A stretch of 64,000 nucleotides of DNA from Ruminococcus sp. (GTDB lineage Bacteria; Bacillota; Clostridia; Oscillospirales; Acutalibacteraceae). The translations under genes were made by a program, and so were the position numbers. The notes under the pieces were generated by a model. That model was not told the origin of the DNA. It made no database searches and was given only the letters and a program-made list of their open reading frames with translations. The DNA lies in the NCBI GenBank assembly GCA_017395925.1, contig JAFQNJ010000003.1:1-64000 (forward strand), in the 5' to 3' direction. Numbering within the stretch: position 1 is the stretch's first letter; each line of letters starts with the position of its first letter. Shown in pieces: positions 42,552 through 51,654 of this stretch.

Positions 42552-43343
42552 ATGAACAGCAAAAAATATCATTCAAGCAAGGGTAACTGTCAGAACAGGA
42601 ACAAGGCTTCAGAGGACACATTTGTGCAGAATCCTTCTGAAGAACCTGCGATTCAGTCAGACAGTCCCATTAATGAGCAGCACACGGAGCAGATCAACGA
42701 AACCGGCTCTGTGATTGTTAACCGCGACGGCAGAATCGTCCACTGCCTGACCATAGTGGGGCAGATAGAAGGTCACTATATACTTCCTTCCCAGAGTAAG
42801 GCAACAAAGTATGAGCACGTGATTCCTCAGCTTGTATCTGTTGAGGAGGATGACCGCATTCACGGACTTCTGATTCTCCTCAATACCTGCGGGGGAGATG
42901 TAGAGGCAGGTCTTGCCATAGCGGAGGTTATCGCAGGTATGAAAAAACCTGTGGTGTCCATTGTGCTGGGCGGTGGCCATTCCATTGGAATCCCCCTTGC
43001 AGTATCCTCAAAGCACAGCTTTATTGCACAGAGTGCTTCCATGACAGTTCATCCTGTGCGTACTACGGGACTTACTGTGGGCGCGCCCCAGACCTTTGAG
43101 TATTTCAGAAGAATGCAGGACAGGATAACCACCTTTGTCTCCGACAATTCCTCTATCTCCAAAGAAAGATACAACGAGCTTGTGCTTAATACAGGTGAGC
43201 TTGTCCTTGATATCGGCACGATTCTCGAGGGGAAGGAAGCCGTGGATGAAGGCCTTATCGATTCGGTGGGAACACTCAGCGATGCAATGGATTGTCTGTA
43301 TGATATGATAGAAGAATACGAGAACGAAAAAACCGCGAACTAG
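42552..43343 (+). CDS. ClpP-like membrane-associated serine protease (TepA family)
   Basis: 263 aa from ATG 42552, 7 nt after AGGTG. A polar, unstructured N-terminal 60 residues precede a ClpP-fold domain: LLNTCGGDVEAGLAIAEVI, GGGHSIGIPLAVSSK (catalytic Ser) and QSASMTVHPVRTTG (catalytic His). It resembles TepA of Bacillus, which aids protein export or degrades signal peptides, and TepA is encoded next to spoIIIE/ftsK there; here ftsK lies two genes on. Confidence 0.85.
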   Translation: MNSKKYHSSKGNCQNRNKASEDTFVQNPSEEPAIQSDSPINEQHTEQINETGSVIVNRDGRIVHCLTIVGQIEGHYILPSQSKATKYEHVIPQLVSVEEDDRIHGLLILLNTCGGDVEAGLAIAEVIAGMKKPVVSIVLGGGHSIGIPLAVSSKHSFIAQSASMTVHPVRTTGLTVGAPQTFEYFRRMQDRITTFVSDNSSISKERYNELVLNTGELVLDIGTILEGKEAVDEGLIDSVGTLSDAMDCLYDMIEEYENEKTAN

Positions 43344-43394
43344 GACGCAATGCGTCCTTACATATAAAATTTTTACGGGAGGAACTATTTATAT

Positions 43395-44315
43395 ATGAAA
43401 GAGTACATAAGCTTTATAATTCAGGGAATAGTACAGGGACTTACAGAATTCCTGCCTGTTTCCAGCAGCGGACATCTGAATATTGTCCAGCATTTCTTCG
43501 GGATTACGGAAGATAACCTTTTTCTTAATGTAATGCTTCATCTGGGTACCCTTGTATCCGTCTGTGCATTTTACCACAAACTCATAATTAGACTTTTCAA
43601 AGCGGTTTTCGGAATGATTAAGGATATCTTCAAGGGTAAATTCAGCTTTAAAAATATGGATGATGACCGAAATCTTGTGGTAATGCTGATAGTTGGTCTC
43701 CTTCCGCTTTTCCTTTTGTTCATCCCCATCGGCAACGATATGAAACTCAAGGATTTAGCAGACCTTTTCTCAGGCGATCCCCGATTCTTCATAGTAACAG
43801 GTATCGCTCTGCTTGCTACATCAATTCTTCTGCTCACAGGTATTCTTATTGAGAAGTACAGAGATAATTTTTCAAAGCTCGGCATTTCCAAGAAGAAAGA
43901 GAGATACACACTTCTCGATGCAGTAACCGTGGGACTTGTTCAGGCTGTTGCCGCAATTTTCCCCGGACTTTCACGTTCAGGCTCAACTCTTGCAGCAGGT
44001 ATGCTCCGCGGTATTACAAAGCAGAATGCACTTGATTATACCTTCATTTTAGCAATTCCCTCAATTCTCGCGGCGGCACTCCTTGAGTTCAAGGATGTTA
44101 TCACATCCGACACACCTCTCGGTATTAATATAGGTGCGGTTATTGTAGGTATGGTTGCCTCTGCTGTGGTGGGATATCTCTCAATAGCTCTCTTTAAATG
44201 GCTTCTTAAAACCGATAAAACCTACGTTTTCGTTATCTATACAGCAGTAGCAGGCATTTTTGTTCTGACAATAAGCATAATTGAAATGGCAACAGGTAAG
44301 ATGATTACCTTATGA
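43395..44315 (+). CDS. uppP: Undecaprenyl-diphosphatase
   Basis: 306 aa with about eight helices. The BacA motifs are IIQGIVQGLTEFLPVSSSGH at the N-terminus (catalytic Glu and Ser) and AIFPGLSRSGSTLAAGML (catalytic Arg). It recycles undecaprenyl pyrophosphate for peptidoglycan and other wall glycans and gives bacitracin tolerance. GGGAGG precedes ATG 43395. A hydrophilic loop of about 30 residues in the middle (FKGKFSFKNMDDDRN) is longer than in E. coli. Confidence 0.96.
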   Translation: MKEYISFIIQGIVQGLTEFLPVSSSGHLNIVQHFFGITEDNLFLNVMLHLGTLVSVCAFYHKLIIRLFKAVFGMIKDIFKGKFSFKNMDDDRNLVVMLIVGLLPLFLLFIPIGNDMKLKDLADLFSGDPRFFIVTGIALLATSILLLTGILIEKYRDNFSKLGISKKKERYTLLDAVTVGLVQAVAAIFPGLSRSGSTLAAGMLRGITKQNALDYTFILAIPSILAAALLEFKDVITSDTPLGINIGAVIVGMVASAVVGYLSIALFKWLLKTDKTYVFVIYTAVAGIFVLTISIIEMATGKMITL

Positions 44316-44351
44316 TTTCTGATAAAAGGATTTGTAAAAGGGGGAAGGATT

Positions 44352-46973
44352 TTGGCTGAAAAAAGAAATACAAACAGACGAACTCCTGCCAAAAGCGGTA
44401 ACACTGCAAAAAGGAAAACTACATCTAAAAATACATCGAAGAACAACGCACCCGAAAAAGGCGGACTCAATCCTCAGGTTCAGGCAATACTCCTGCTTGC
44501 GGGAGCAGTGCTGCTCTTCGCACTTGCCATATTTCCCGGTCAGGCGTTCTGGGCAACCCTCAGAGGCTTTATGTACGGAGTCTTCGGCTTCGGATTTATC
44601 CTGATACCTTTCGTTTTAGGATATCTTGCCATAATGACGGCGAAAGAAAAGCAGATTTCAAGAATATATACAAAGCTTATACTGTCAACTCTGATAGTAC
44701 TTCTATTTACATCTTTGTTCTTTATCCTGCCCAAAGGTGAGCACAAAGAAGCAGGTTTCTTTGAGTCTCTGACCATAATGTTCAAGGATGCCGCAGATAC
44801 AAGCAAAGGCATCGGCGGCGGAATACTCAGTTGCATCCTCGGATACCCTCTGGTAAAGCTTTGCGGCGGTACATTCATTCCTGCATTTGTGGTTATCGTA
44901 TGCCTCATCGCTTCCATTATGATACTCACAGGCATCTCACTTATGGATATTGCGGCGGTTGCCAAGCGTCAGATGACTGCCATAAGACAGAAGCGCAGAG
45001 AGAATGTGAAACCCACATCTTCCGACAAAGAAGATGAGGAAGATGCACCTCCTGCAAAGAAAAAGGAGAGTGTCCAGCGAATTGATATACCCATAACCAT
45101 CGACGGCAAAAAGAGAAAATCCTCAAAGCCCGACGATGTTGTGGTTGACGAAGAGAACACAGCGGCATCTTCCGCTGATGCTTCCGACAAACTTATCAAC
45201 TCCATTCTCATTGCCAACGAAGATTATAACGGCAAGGATGAGAGTAAAGCATCCATTGTGGCACGTGGCATCACACGCTCAAAGGGACAGGAGAGAATGA
45301 CAGAAGGCGCCAAGCAGCCTGACCCTGAAACCGTTGAGGTTGACCCCAACGAGGTGCCCGTTGACGTGGATAAGGAAGCGGAGAATATAGAAAACGAAAT
45401 CAAATCCGCGGAGAAAAAACGTACCGCAGCACGATATACATTTCCCCCTGTGAGACTTCTCAGACATACCTTCGACAGCAACGACGAGGAGGCTATGAGA
45501 GAGCTTCAGGGAAATGCAACAAAGCTTATTGATACTCTGAAGAGCTTCGGTGTTGATGTGGCTATCAGCAACATCTGCAGAGGTCCCTCGGTTACAAGAT
45601 ATGAGCTCAAGCCTGCACCCGGCGTTAAAATCAATAAGATTACCAACCTTTCCGATGATATTGCACTGTCCCTTGCGGCAGAGGGTGTGAGAATCGAAGC
45701 TCCCATTCCCGGCAAAGCAGCGGTTGGTATTGAGGTGCCCAATAAGTATGTCAGCACCGTATCAATGCGTGAGCTTATTGATTCGGGTGAATTCAGAAAC
45801 TCCAAGAGTAAGCTCACCTGCGTTCTGGGTAAGGATATCTCAGGTAATATAGTTACCTGCGACCTTGCCAAAATGCCCCACCTGCTTATTGCAGGTACCA
45901 CAGGTTCAGGTAAATCCGTATGTGTAAACTCCCTTCTGATGAGTATTCTCTTCAGAGCAACCCCTGATGAAGTAAAACTTCTGCTGGTTGACCCCAAGAT
46001 GGTTGAGTTTTCGAAGTATAAGGGTCTGCCGCACTTGCTTATCCCTGTTGTTTCCGATGCAAAGAAGGCGGCAGGTGCACTTAACTGGGCAGTAACGGAG
46101 ATGATGCAGAGATACAAGATGTTCTCTGAATATGATTGTAAAGATATTACATCTTTCAACAGCCTCGTTGAGTCAAACATCAAGTACATAGAGGAAAACG
46201 AGGGTAGCGAAGAAAGTGTCTGCATGGAAGTGAACGGACTTCCCGTACCCCGTGAGAAGATGCCCCGTATTGTAATTGCCATTGACGAACTTGCTGACCT
46301 TATGATGGTAGCTGCAAAAGAGGTTGAGGATGCTATCTGCCGACTGGCACAGATGGCTCGTGCCGCAGGTATGCATCTGGTACTGGCAACCCAGCGACCC
46401 ACCGTCAATGTTATCACAGGTCTTATCAAAGCAAACATTCCCTCCAGAATCGCCCTCAAGGTTAGTTCCAGCATAGACTCCAGAACAATCCTTGACTTCG
46501 GCGGTGCCGAAAGCCTTATCGGTAGGGGAGATATGCTCTTCTCTCCCGTTGGTGCATCCAAGCCCATGCGAGTTCAGGGCTGTTATGCAACCGACGAAGA
46601 AATTGAAGGTGTAACAGGTTACATCAAGAAACAGCACCACGCCCAGTATAACGAGGAAATCGAAGAAAAAATCCGCCAGATTGCCGCAGAGGAAATGGAA
46701 AAGAAGCAAAAAGGCGGTGCGTCTTCGGATGACGAAGAGGGCGGCGGTGACGTGGACGCAAAGATGGAGGAAGCCATCAAGTGCGTTATTGATGCAGGAC
46801 AGGCATCCACATCGCTCTTACAGCGCCGACTCAAGGTAGGCTATGCCCGTGCAGGCAGAATGATAGACGATATGGAAAAAATGGGAATTGTCGGTCCCTA
46901 TCAGGGAGCCAAGCCCCGCGACGTACTCATTACATATCAGGATTGGCTTGAACGCAATAATCTGACAGAATAA
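44352..46973 (+). CDS. ftsK: DNA translocase FtsK/SpoIIIE
   Basis: 873 aa from TTG 44352, preceded by GGGGAAGGA. The N-terminal 200 residues hold four membrane helices (VQAILLLAGAVLLFALAIFP and three more). A charged linker of about 180 residues follows, then the motor: GPSVTRYELKPAPGVK (alpha domain), Walker A AGTTGSGKSV, VDPKMVEFSKYKGLPHLL, Walker B IVIAIDELADLM and ATQRPTVNVITGLIKANIPS. The C-terminal gamma domain (LLQRRLKVGYARAGRMID) reads the KOPS/SRS DNA motifs. It pumps chromosomal DNA at the septum in division or sporulation. Confidence 0.97.
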   Translation: MAEKRNTNRRTPAKSGNTAKRKTTSKNTSKNNAPEKGGLNPQVQAILLLAGAVLLFALAIFPGQAFWATLRGFMYGVFGFGFILIPFVLGYLAIMTAKEKQISRIYTKLILSTLIVLLFTSLFFILPKGEHKEAGFFESLTIMFKDAADTSKGIGGGILSCILGYPLVKLCGGTFIPAFVVIVCLIASIMILTGISLMDIAAVAKRQMTAIRQKRRENVKPTSSDKEDEEDAPPAKKKESVQRIDIPITIDGKKRKSSKPDDVVVDEENTAASSADASDKLINSILIANEDYNGKDESKASIVARGITRSKGQERMTEGAKQPDPETVEVDPNEVPVDVDKEAENIENEIKSAEKKRTAARYTFPPVRLLRHTFDSNDEEAMRELQGNATKLIDTLKSFGVDVAISNICRGPSVTRYELKPAPGVKINKITNLSDDIALSLAAEGVRIEAPIPGKAAVGIEVPNKYVSTVSMRELIDSGEFRNSKSKLTCVLGKDISGNIVTCDLAKMPHLLIAGTTGSGKSVCVNSLLMSILFRATPDEVKLLLVDPKMVEFSKYKGLPHLLIPVVSDAKKAAGALNWAVTEMMQRYKMFSEYDCKDITSFNSLVESNIKYIEENEGSEESVCMEVNGLPVPREKMPRIVIAIDELADLMMVAAKEVEDAICRLAQMARAAGMHLVLATQRPTVNVITGLIKANIPSRIALKVSSSIDSRTILDFGGAESLIGRGDMLFSPVGASKPMRVQGCYATDEEIEGVTGYIKKQHHAQYNEEIEEKIRQIAAEEMEKKQKGGASSDDEEGGGDVDAKMEEAIKCVIDAGQASTSLLQRRLKVGYARAGRMIDDMEKMGIVGPYQGAKPRDVLITYQDWLERNNLTE

Positions 46974-47003
46974 CTCAAAATCCGCCGGATTCGGCAAAAA
47001 TAC

Positions 47004-47032
47004 TTGACCAATGAGCCTTTTGGCTTTATACT
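47004..47032 (+). promoter_or_regulatory. Sigma-A promoter of tyrS
   Basis: TTGACC (47004-47009), 17 bp, TATACT (47027-47032), 38 nt before ATG 47071. The short leader leaves no room for a T-box, which often controls tyrS in Firmicutes. Confidence 0.75.
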
Positions 47033-47070
47033 AAAACCTATAATGTTTATTTAATAAAGGAATGATACCG

Positions 47071-48339
47071 ATGAACGTCTTTGACGAACTTAAAGCACGT
47101 GGCATTATTGCCCAGTGCACCAATGAAGAAGAAATCAGAAAGCAGCTTGAAGCAGGTCCCGTACGCTTCTATGTTGGCTTTGACCCCACAGCGGATTCTC
47201 TGCATATTGGTCACTTTATCCCGATTATCCTTATGTCCCACCTTCAGAAAGCAGGACATGTTCCCATTGCTCTCTTCGGCGGCGGTACAGGTGTTATCGG
47301 CGACCCCTCAGGCAAGAGCGATATGCGCAAGATGCTCACAATGGATGACATCAAGCACAACGTAGAGTGCTTCAAAAAGAAGATGTCCCGTCTTATCGAC
47401 TTTTCTGATGACAAGGCTATCGCTGTTAACAATGCTGACTGGCTTCTTGACCTTAACTACATCGACTTTATCAAGAAGGTAGGTGTGCATTTCACTATCT
47501 CCAAGATGCTGGCTGCAGAGTGCTACAAGCAGAGAATGGAGAGAGGTCTCACTTTCTTCGAGCTCAACTATATGCTGATGCAGAGTTACGACTTCTATGT
47601 GCTCAATCAGGAGTACGGCTGTATGATGGAGCTGGGCGGTGACGACCAGTGGAGCAATATGATAGGCGGCGTTGAACTTATCAGAAGAATTGCCGCAAAA
47701 GAGGCAGAGGAAACAGGCAAACCCGTACCCGAGTCAACAAAGGTTAACGCATTTACCTGCTCTCTGCTCCTTACATCCGAGGGCAAGAAAATGGGTAAAA
47801 CCGAAAAGGGTGCTCTCTGGCTCGATCCCGAGAAGACATCTCCCTACGATTTCTACCAGTACTGGAGAAACGTTGACGATGCTGATGTTATCAAGTGTAT
47901 GAAGATGCTCACATTCCTGCCTCTTGAATATATCGACGAGCTTTCAAAGGCAGAGGGCAGCGAGATTAACAAGGTAAAAGAAATTCTTGCTTTCGAGGTT
48001 ACCAAGCTTATCCACGGTGAGGAAGAGGCACAGAAGGCTCAGGCTACAGCAAGAGCACTCTTCACCACAGGCGGCGATATAGAGAATATGCCCTCTACAG
48101 ACCTTTCCGCTGATGATTTCACCGACGGCAAAATCACAGTTCAGGATGTTCTCGTGAAGTGCAAGCTCACACCCTCAAAGGGCGAGGCAAAGCGCCTTAT
48201 CCAGCAGGGCGGTGTCCTTGTTGACGACGAGAAGGTAACAGATATGTTCGCCACCCTTACAGAGGACAACTTCTCCAAGGGCTACGTCGTTATCAAAAAG
48301 GGAAAGAAAGTCTTCCATAGGGCTAATTTCAATAAATAA
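47071..48339 (+). CDS. tyrS: Tyrosyl-tRNA synthetase
   Basis: 422 aa from ATG 47071, 9 nt after AAAGGA (ATG 47062 is too close to it). It has the class I HIGH motif LHIGHFIPI, the tyrosine pocket [15 protein letters not shown] and GGDDQWSNM, the KMSKS equivalent [12 protein letters not shown], and a C-terminal S4 RNA-binding domain ([20 protein letters not shown]). It charges tRNA-Tyr. It is followed closely by mscL. Confidence 0.97.
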   Translation: MNVFDELKARGIIAQCTNEEEIRKQLEAGPVRFYVGFDPTADSLHIGHFIPIILMSHLQKAGHVPIALFGGGTGVIGDPSGKSDMRKMLTMDDIKHNVECFKKKMSRLIDFSDDKAIAVNNADWLLDLNYIDFIKKVGVHFTISKMLAAECYKQRMERGLTFFELNYMLMQSYDFYVLNQEYGCMMELGGDDQWSNMIGGVELIRRIAAKEAEETGKPVPESTKVNAFTCSLLLTSEGKKMGKTEKGALWLDPEKTSPYDFYQYWRNVDDADVIKCMKMLTFLPLEYIDELSKAEGSEINKVKEILAFEVTKLIHGEEEAQKAQATARALFTTGGDIENMPSTDLSADDFTDGKITVQDVLVKCKLTPSKGEAKRLIQQGGVLVDDEKVTDMFATLTEDNFSKGYVVIKKGKKVFHRANFNK

Positions 48340-48360
48340 CTTAATATCGGAGGTTCAGAG

Positions 48361-48828
48361 ATGAAGAAGTTTTTTAATGAATTCAAAGAGTTTATCTCCA
48401 AGGGAAATGTGCTTGATATGGCAGTCGGTGTTGTAATCGGTGCCGCTTTCCAGGGTATCATCAAATCTATGGTTGATGACATCATTATGCCTTTCATTTC
48501 TCTTATTACAGGCAAGCTTGATTTTTCAAGTATGGTGCTTCCCCTGGCAGAGGTCCCCGAAGGTGTGGCTTTGACTGCAACCGCACTCAAAGAAGCAGGA
48601 ATTCCTGCTTTTTGCTACGGCAATTTCATTTCCGCAGTAATCTACTTCCTTATCCTTGCATTTGTAGTATTCCTGCTTGTTAAGGCAGTTGCAAAGGTAA
48701 GAGGCTTTGTTCCCAAGAAGAAGGTGGAGGAGCCTGCTCCCACCACAAAGAAGTGCCCCTTCTGCTGTACTGAAATTGATATCAAGGCAACACGTTGTCC
48801 TCATTGTACATCTGAACTTGGCGAATAA
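48361..48828 (+). CDS. mscL: Large-conductance mechanosensitive channel with a C-terminal zinc ribbon
   Basis: 155 aa, GGAGG before ATG 48361. The MscL core is typical: FKEFISKGNVLDMAVGVVIG (helix 1, pore), the periplasmic loop and FISAVIYFLILAFVVFLLVK (helix 2). After the usual cytoplasmic helix comes an added zinc ribbon, KKCPFCCTEIDIKATRCPHC (Cys-x2-Cys and Cys-x2-Cys), not found in E. coli MscL. The channel opens under membrane tension to release solutes. The ribbon could anchor the cytoplasmic bundle or respond to metal. Confidence 0.95.
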   Translation: MKKFFNEFKEFISKGNVLDMAVGVVIGAAFQGIIKSMVDDIIMPFISLITGKLDFSSMVLPLAEVPEGVALTATALKEAGIPAFCYGNFISAVIYFLILAFVVFLLVKAVAKVRGFVPKKKVEEPAPTTKKCPFCCTEIDIKATRCPHCTSELGE

Positions 48829-48850
48829 AATTCAGCATACATAAATGATT

Positions 48851-48883
48851 AATCCCCAACTGTATCGCAGTTGGGGATTTTTG
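48851..48883 (+). terminator. Terminator of tyrS-mscL
   Basis: AATCCCCAACTG (48851-48862) pairs with CAGTTGGGGATT (48868-48879), perfect 12 bp with a 5-nt loop, followed by TTTG. Confidence 0.9.
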
Positions 48884-48904
48884 TGCTTCAAATGTCTCTT
48901 AATG

Positions 48905-48945
48905 AACAAAAAGAAACCCTGTGATACTTTTTGATATCACAGGGT
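48905..48945 (-). terminator. Terminator of the NlpC/P60 gene
   Basis: Read on the minus strand, ACCCTGTGATA (48935-48945) pairs with TATCACAGGGT (48916-48926), followed by TTTCTTTTTG. Confidence 0.85.
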
Positions 48946-48962
48946 ATAAATTATTTATTCAA

Positions 48963-50459
48963 TTACCAGTTTCTGTTGGCTCTTGCCTTGATTCTCTCAA
49001 ACTTTGCTTTCTTCTTTTTGTTTTCTGATGTGAATACAATGAAGAATGCACCGCCCATAAATACTACCATAATTGCAAGCCAGATAATGAATGTGGCTGA
49101 ACGGTTTGAAGAGTTGGATACTGCCTCACCCTGACGAACAGAAACACCGTCAAGAGCCTTTGAAGCGAGCTGTACGGATTTCATAACAATCTCGGTGGGG
49201 TCTGTGGGGGATACAAGTGACATATCAAGTGCAACAGGAACGTCTGTAGCCTCGGGAGGAGCGATAAGATTCTGCTTGTCGCTGCCCTCGTCATTACCGG
49301 CTTCAGGATTCTCAAGAGCTGTGGAGCTGAAGAGAGTTGCGTAAGTCAGCTCGTCCACATCACCTGTAGTCTCAAGGCCGTTCTGTTTCTGGAATTCGGT
49401 TACTGCGGCAGATGTCATATCGCCGTAATATCCTGTTGCTTCATTGTTGAAGTATCCGAGCCCTGCAAGCTCTGTCTGGATTTTGTAAACGTCGTCGTTG
49501 TAGTCACCGCTTGTATAGGTGGAGGAGGGAGTGGTAACTTCCTCTGTTGTTTCAGATGACTGTGTATCATCTTCTTCAGTATCTGTGTCGGTATCAGTAT
49601 CGGTATCTTCTTCCTCGTAGTCCTCGTAGCTTCCTGTGGGGGCAGAGTCGGAGAAGAGGATGTCTGTATCAGAACCTGCAATACCGTCAACAAGAATACC
49701 TGCGGCGGTCTGGAATCTCATATAAGCTGCCTCGGTGAGTTCACCAAAATATCCTGTAACAGGACCTGAATAGAAGCCGAGCTCAATGAGTCGAAGCTGA
49801 ATCTCTGTTACTTTGTCACCGCTGGAGCCAAGCTTAATGAGGCCGGAATCTGTACCTGAATCAGCAACACCGCTGGTGTCACCGGGGGTAGCAGAGCTTG
49901 CACCTGTCGAATCCAGATAATAGGAAATACCGTCAACTGTGATGTATGTATCAGTCAGGTATTCACCGTTTTCATAGTAGTAATAGTTGCCGTTGAAGTA
50001 CTCCCAGCCGTTGGTGGGGTAGGAGACACCGGCAACCTTGAACCAGGTTGTCCAGTTTTTGGAGTACACTGACTGGTAGACAACGCCTGAATATTCGTCT
50101 CTTGCATCAACTGCCATACCGCCGCCAACATAAACGCCGACGTGACCGGGCTGATAGAGTCCGAGACCGTGGATGTTGGGGATTCCGTATGCGGTTGAGC
50201 CGTATTCGGGAGAAGAACCAACCATGTCAACGCGGCTGCCGCATCCTGAATACATATAAATAAGACCCGAGCAGTCAACTGCACCATAGCTGGCACTTCC
50301 GTAAACATAGCTCCAACCGCCGTAGTAGGCGTTGAGACAATGTTCGGCAAGACCTGTGCCGGTTCCGGCTGCGTAAGTTACCGGAGAACCGGCAATAGTA
50401 AATGTTGTTATCACAGCCAATATCAGAAACAAAGAAAGAACTTTTTTAATTTTTAACAT
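48963..50459 (-). CDS. Secreted NlpC/P60 peptidoglycan endopeptidase with wall-binding domains
   Basis: 498 aa with a signal peptide (ending PVTYAA, about residue 30). The NlpC/P60 domain (about 35-145) has the catalytic Cys in GAVDCSGLIYMYSG and the His in PGHVGVYVGGGMAVDA. A short choline-binding-like repeat follows (GWEYFNGNYYYYENGEYL). Two PG_binding_1 domains (about 210-265 and 320-370; QLRLIELGFYSGPVTGYFGE and IQTELAGLGYFNNEATGYYG) flank an acidic (DT)n linker. A C-terminal membrane helix (about 460-480) and a basic tail anchor it. It cuts D-Glu to diamino-acid bonds in the wall. A WalR-like box lies in its promoter. Confidence 0.93.
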   Translation of the reverse strand: MLKIKKVLSLFLILAVITTFTIAGSPVTYAAGTGTGLAEHCLNAYYGGWSYVYGSASYGAVDCSGLIYMYSGCGSRVDMVGSSPEYGSTAYGIPNIHGLGLYQPGHVGVYVGGGMAVDARDEYSGVVYQSVYSKNWTTWFKVAGVSYPTNGWEYFNGNYYYYENGEYLTDTYITVDGISYYLDSTGASSATPGDTSGVADSGTDSGLIKLGSSGDKVTEIQLRLIELGFYSGPVTGYFGELTEAAYMRFQTAAGILVDGIAGSDTDILFSDSAPTGSYEDYEEEDTDTDTDTDTEEDDTQSSETTEEVTTPSSTYTSGDYNDDVYKIQTELAGLGYFNNEATGYYGDMTSAAVTEFQKQNGLETTGDVDELTYATLFSSTALENPEAGNDEGSDKQNLIAPPEATDVPVALDMSLVSPTDPTEIVMKSVQLASKALDGVSVRQGEAVSNSSNRSATFIIWLAIMVVFMGGAFFIVFTSENKKKKAKFERIKARANRNW

Positions 50460-50543
50460 ATAAGAAAAACCTCCGTGTTACGCGGTGCAAAAACCGCCAA
50501 CAAAGCCGTTTGTGGTAATTTTAGTTACAAACGAATAAACTAT

Positions 50544-50560
50544 TGTTACAACTTTGTAAA
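50544..50560. promoter_or_regulatory. WalR-like box at the NlpC/P60 promoter
   Basis: TGTTAC-AACTT-TGTAAA fits the WalR direct repeat TGTWAH-N5-TGTWAH exactly. It lies just downstream of the -10 (50562-50567 on the minus strand), so it would cover the start point. A further TGTAAC-N4-TGTAAC pair is at 50675-50690. WalRK controls wall hydrolases in Firmicutes. The two-component genes are not in the window. Confidence 0.5.
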
Positions 50561-50561
50561 C

Positions 50562-50590
50562 ATTATAACACGAAGCTTGTGATATTTCAA
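50562..50590 (-). promoter_or_regulatory. Sigma-A promoter of the NlpC/P60 gene
   Basis: On the minus strand TTGAAA (50585-50590), 17 bp, TATAAT (50562-50567), leaving a leader of about 95 nt. Confidence 0.8.
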
Positions 50591-50723
50591 CCCTTTTTCA
50601 AAGAAAAATTAAATAAAAACAATAAATATGGGATAATCATTGGGGCTTTATACAATATATACAAAATGTTGAGCTGTAACAATTTGTAACACACAGGTGC
50701 TTTTACTTATATAATAAGCCTTT

Positions 50724-51248
50724 TCAGAGATATTTTGCGTCATAATCACCGTAAACTGTTGCAAAAATTTCTTCTTTGTATGCGGTCAGCAGGGCTTTGC
50801 TTATGGTGTTTGTGTGCATAATTCTTAATGTTACCGAGGAGGGAGTGTCCCTGAGAGGGGGCTGCATATATCCGAGGTTACTAAGCGTGAAGCCGCACTT
50901 TTCATAGAATTCAACGCGCCTTTTTCTTGTGTCGGAGTCAGGCTCCTCGACCTCAAGAATAATGCTTTTGCCGCTGAAGTGGCTGATGATTTCATTAATC
51001 AGTTGAGTGCCGATGCCGCAACCACGCTTTTGCGGGACAACCGCGAAGTTTTCCACAAATATGAAATTTTCGAATTCCCAACAGGTAATGACACCGACGA
51101 TGTCCTTATCATTTTCTGTAAAAATCTGAAGACCCTTCGTCATGAATTCGTTGAGAAGTCGGGGATAGGACTTGATTTCTTCGGGTATAAAAGCATCCGC
51201 CAGAACCGAGTAAGCCTTGTCGAAATCCTCTGTAGAGATTCTTTTCAT
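50724..51248 (-). CDS. GNAT-family N-acetyltransferase
   Basis: 174 aa from ATG 51248, which has GGAGGCGAT upstream; the longer frame to 51356 is not needed. Motif A is FAVVPQKRGCGIGTQLINEI (residues about 80-100), with FYEKCGFTLSNLGY after it. The C-terminal 30 residues (MHTNTISKALLTAYKEEIF) are shared with uncharacterised Clostridia GNATs. Substrate unknown. Confidence 0.88.
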   Translation of the reverse strand: MKRISTEDFDKAYSVLADAFIPEEIKSYPRLLNEFMTKGLQIFTENDKDIVGVITCWEFENFIFVENFAVVPQKRGCGIGTQLINEIISHFSGKSIILEVEEPDSDTRKRRVEFYEKCGFTLSNLGYMQPPLRDTPSSVTLRIMHTNTISKALLTAYKEEIFATVYGDYDAKYL

Positions 51249-51343
51249 AATATCGCCTCCAAGAAGTATTATATCATACATAGTTATGAATGTTAAGCAA
51301 AGAGAAAACTTTATTAAAATATCAGAATTATTAACACTAAAAC

Positions 51344-51372
51344 TTGACAAGGGCAAATGATTATGGTAAAAT
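51344..51372 (+). promoter_or_regulatory. Promoter of the two tRNA-Ser genes
   Basis: TTGACA (51344-51349), 17 bp, TAAAAT (51367-51372), starting 17 nt before the first tRNA. Confidence 0.8.
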
Positions 51373-51388
51373 GTTATCTGTTCGATAC

Positions 51389-51477
51389 GGAGAGGTGTCC
51401 GAGCGGTTTAAGGAGCTAGTCTTGAAAACTAGTGATACTGAAAGGTACCAAGGGTTCGAATCCCTTCCTCTCCGCCA
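51389..51477 (+). tRNA. tRNA-Ser (anticodon TGA)
   Basis: 89 nt with an encoded CCA. The acceptor arm GGAGAGG pairs with CCTCTCC (51467-51473), discriminator G. The anticodon loop CTTGAAA is closed by CTAGT/ACTAG with anticodon TGA at 51423-51425. A long variable arm and GGTTCGAATCC T-arm fit a class II serine tRNA. Confidence 0.95.
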
Positions 51478-51522
51478 CACAAGTTCATAGCACGCAAGTG
51501 TTAAGATATTTTCACCATAAAC

Positions 51523-51612
51523 GGAGGATTACTCAAGTGGTGAAGAGGCTCCCCTGCTAAGGGAGTAGGTCGGGTAACCGGCGCGAGAGTTCGAATCTCT
51601 TGTCCTCCGCCA
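51523..51612 (+). tRNA. tRNA-Ser (anticodon GCT)
   Basis: 90 nt with CCA. The acceptor GGAGGAT pairs with GTCCTCC (51602-51608, one wobble). The anticodon arm CTCCC-CTGCTAA-GGGAG places GCT at 51556-51558. A long variable arm (TAGGTCGGGTAACCGGCG) and AGTTCGAATCT T-arm identify a serine tRNA. It is 45 nt after the first. Confidence 0.95.
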
Positions 51613-51620
51613 AAACAAAG

Positions 51621-51653
51621 AAGACACCCAGTTGGGTGTCTTTTTTGTTTTTA
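51621..51653 (+). terminator. Terminator of the tRNA-Ser pair
   Basis: AAGACACCCA (51621-51630) pairs with TGGGTGTCTT (51633-51642), followed by TTTTGTTTTT. Almost the same sequence recurs at 52398-52425. Confidence 0.88.
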
Positions 51654-51654
51654 A

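Noticed and set aside
45506..46567. 353-aa minus-strand frame inside ftsK
   Set aside because: The plus-strand FtsK motor motifs occupy the same bases; the antisense frame has no family pattern or ribosome site.
47033..47070. A T-box leader for tyrS
   Set aside because: Only 38 nt separate the promoter -10 from the start codon, too short for a T-box and antiterminator.
50460..50723. A c-di-AMP (ydaO-type) riboswitch before the NlpC/P60 gene
   Set aside because: Such genes often have one, but the leader from the mapped-looking promoter is only about 95 nt and shows none of the conserved aptamer stems.
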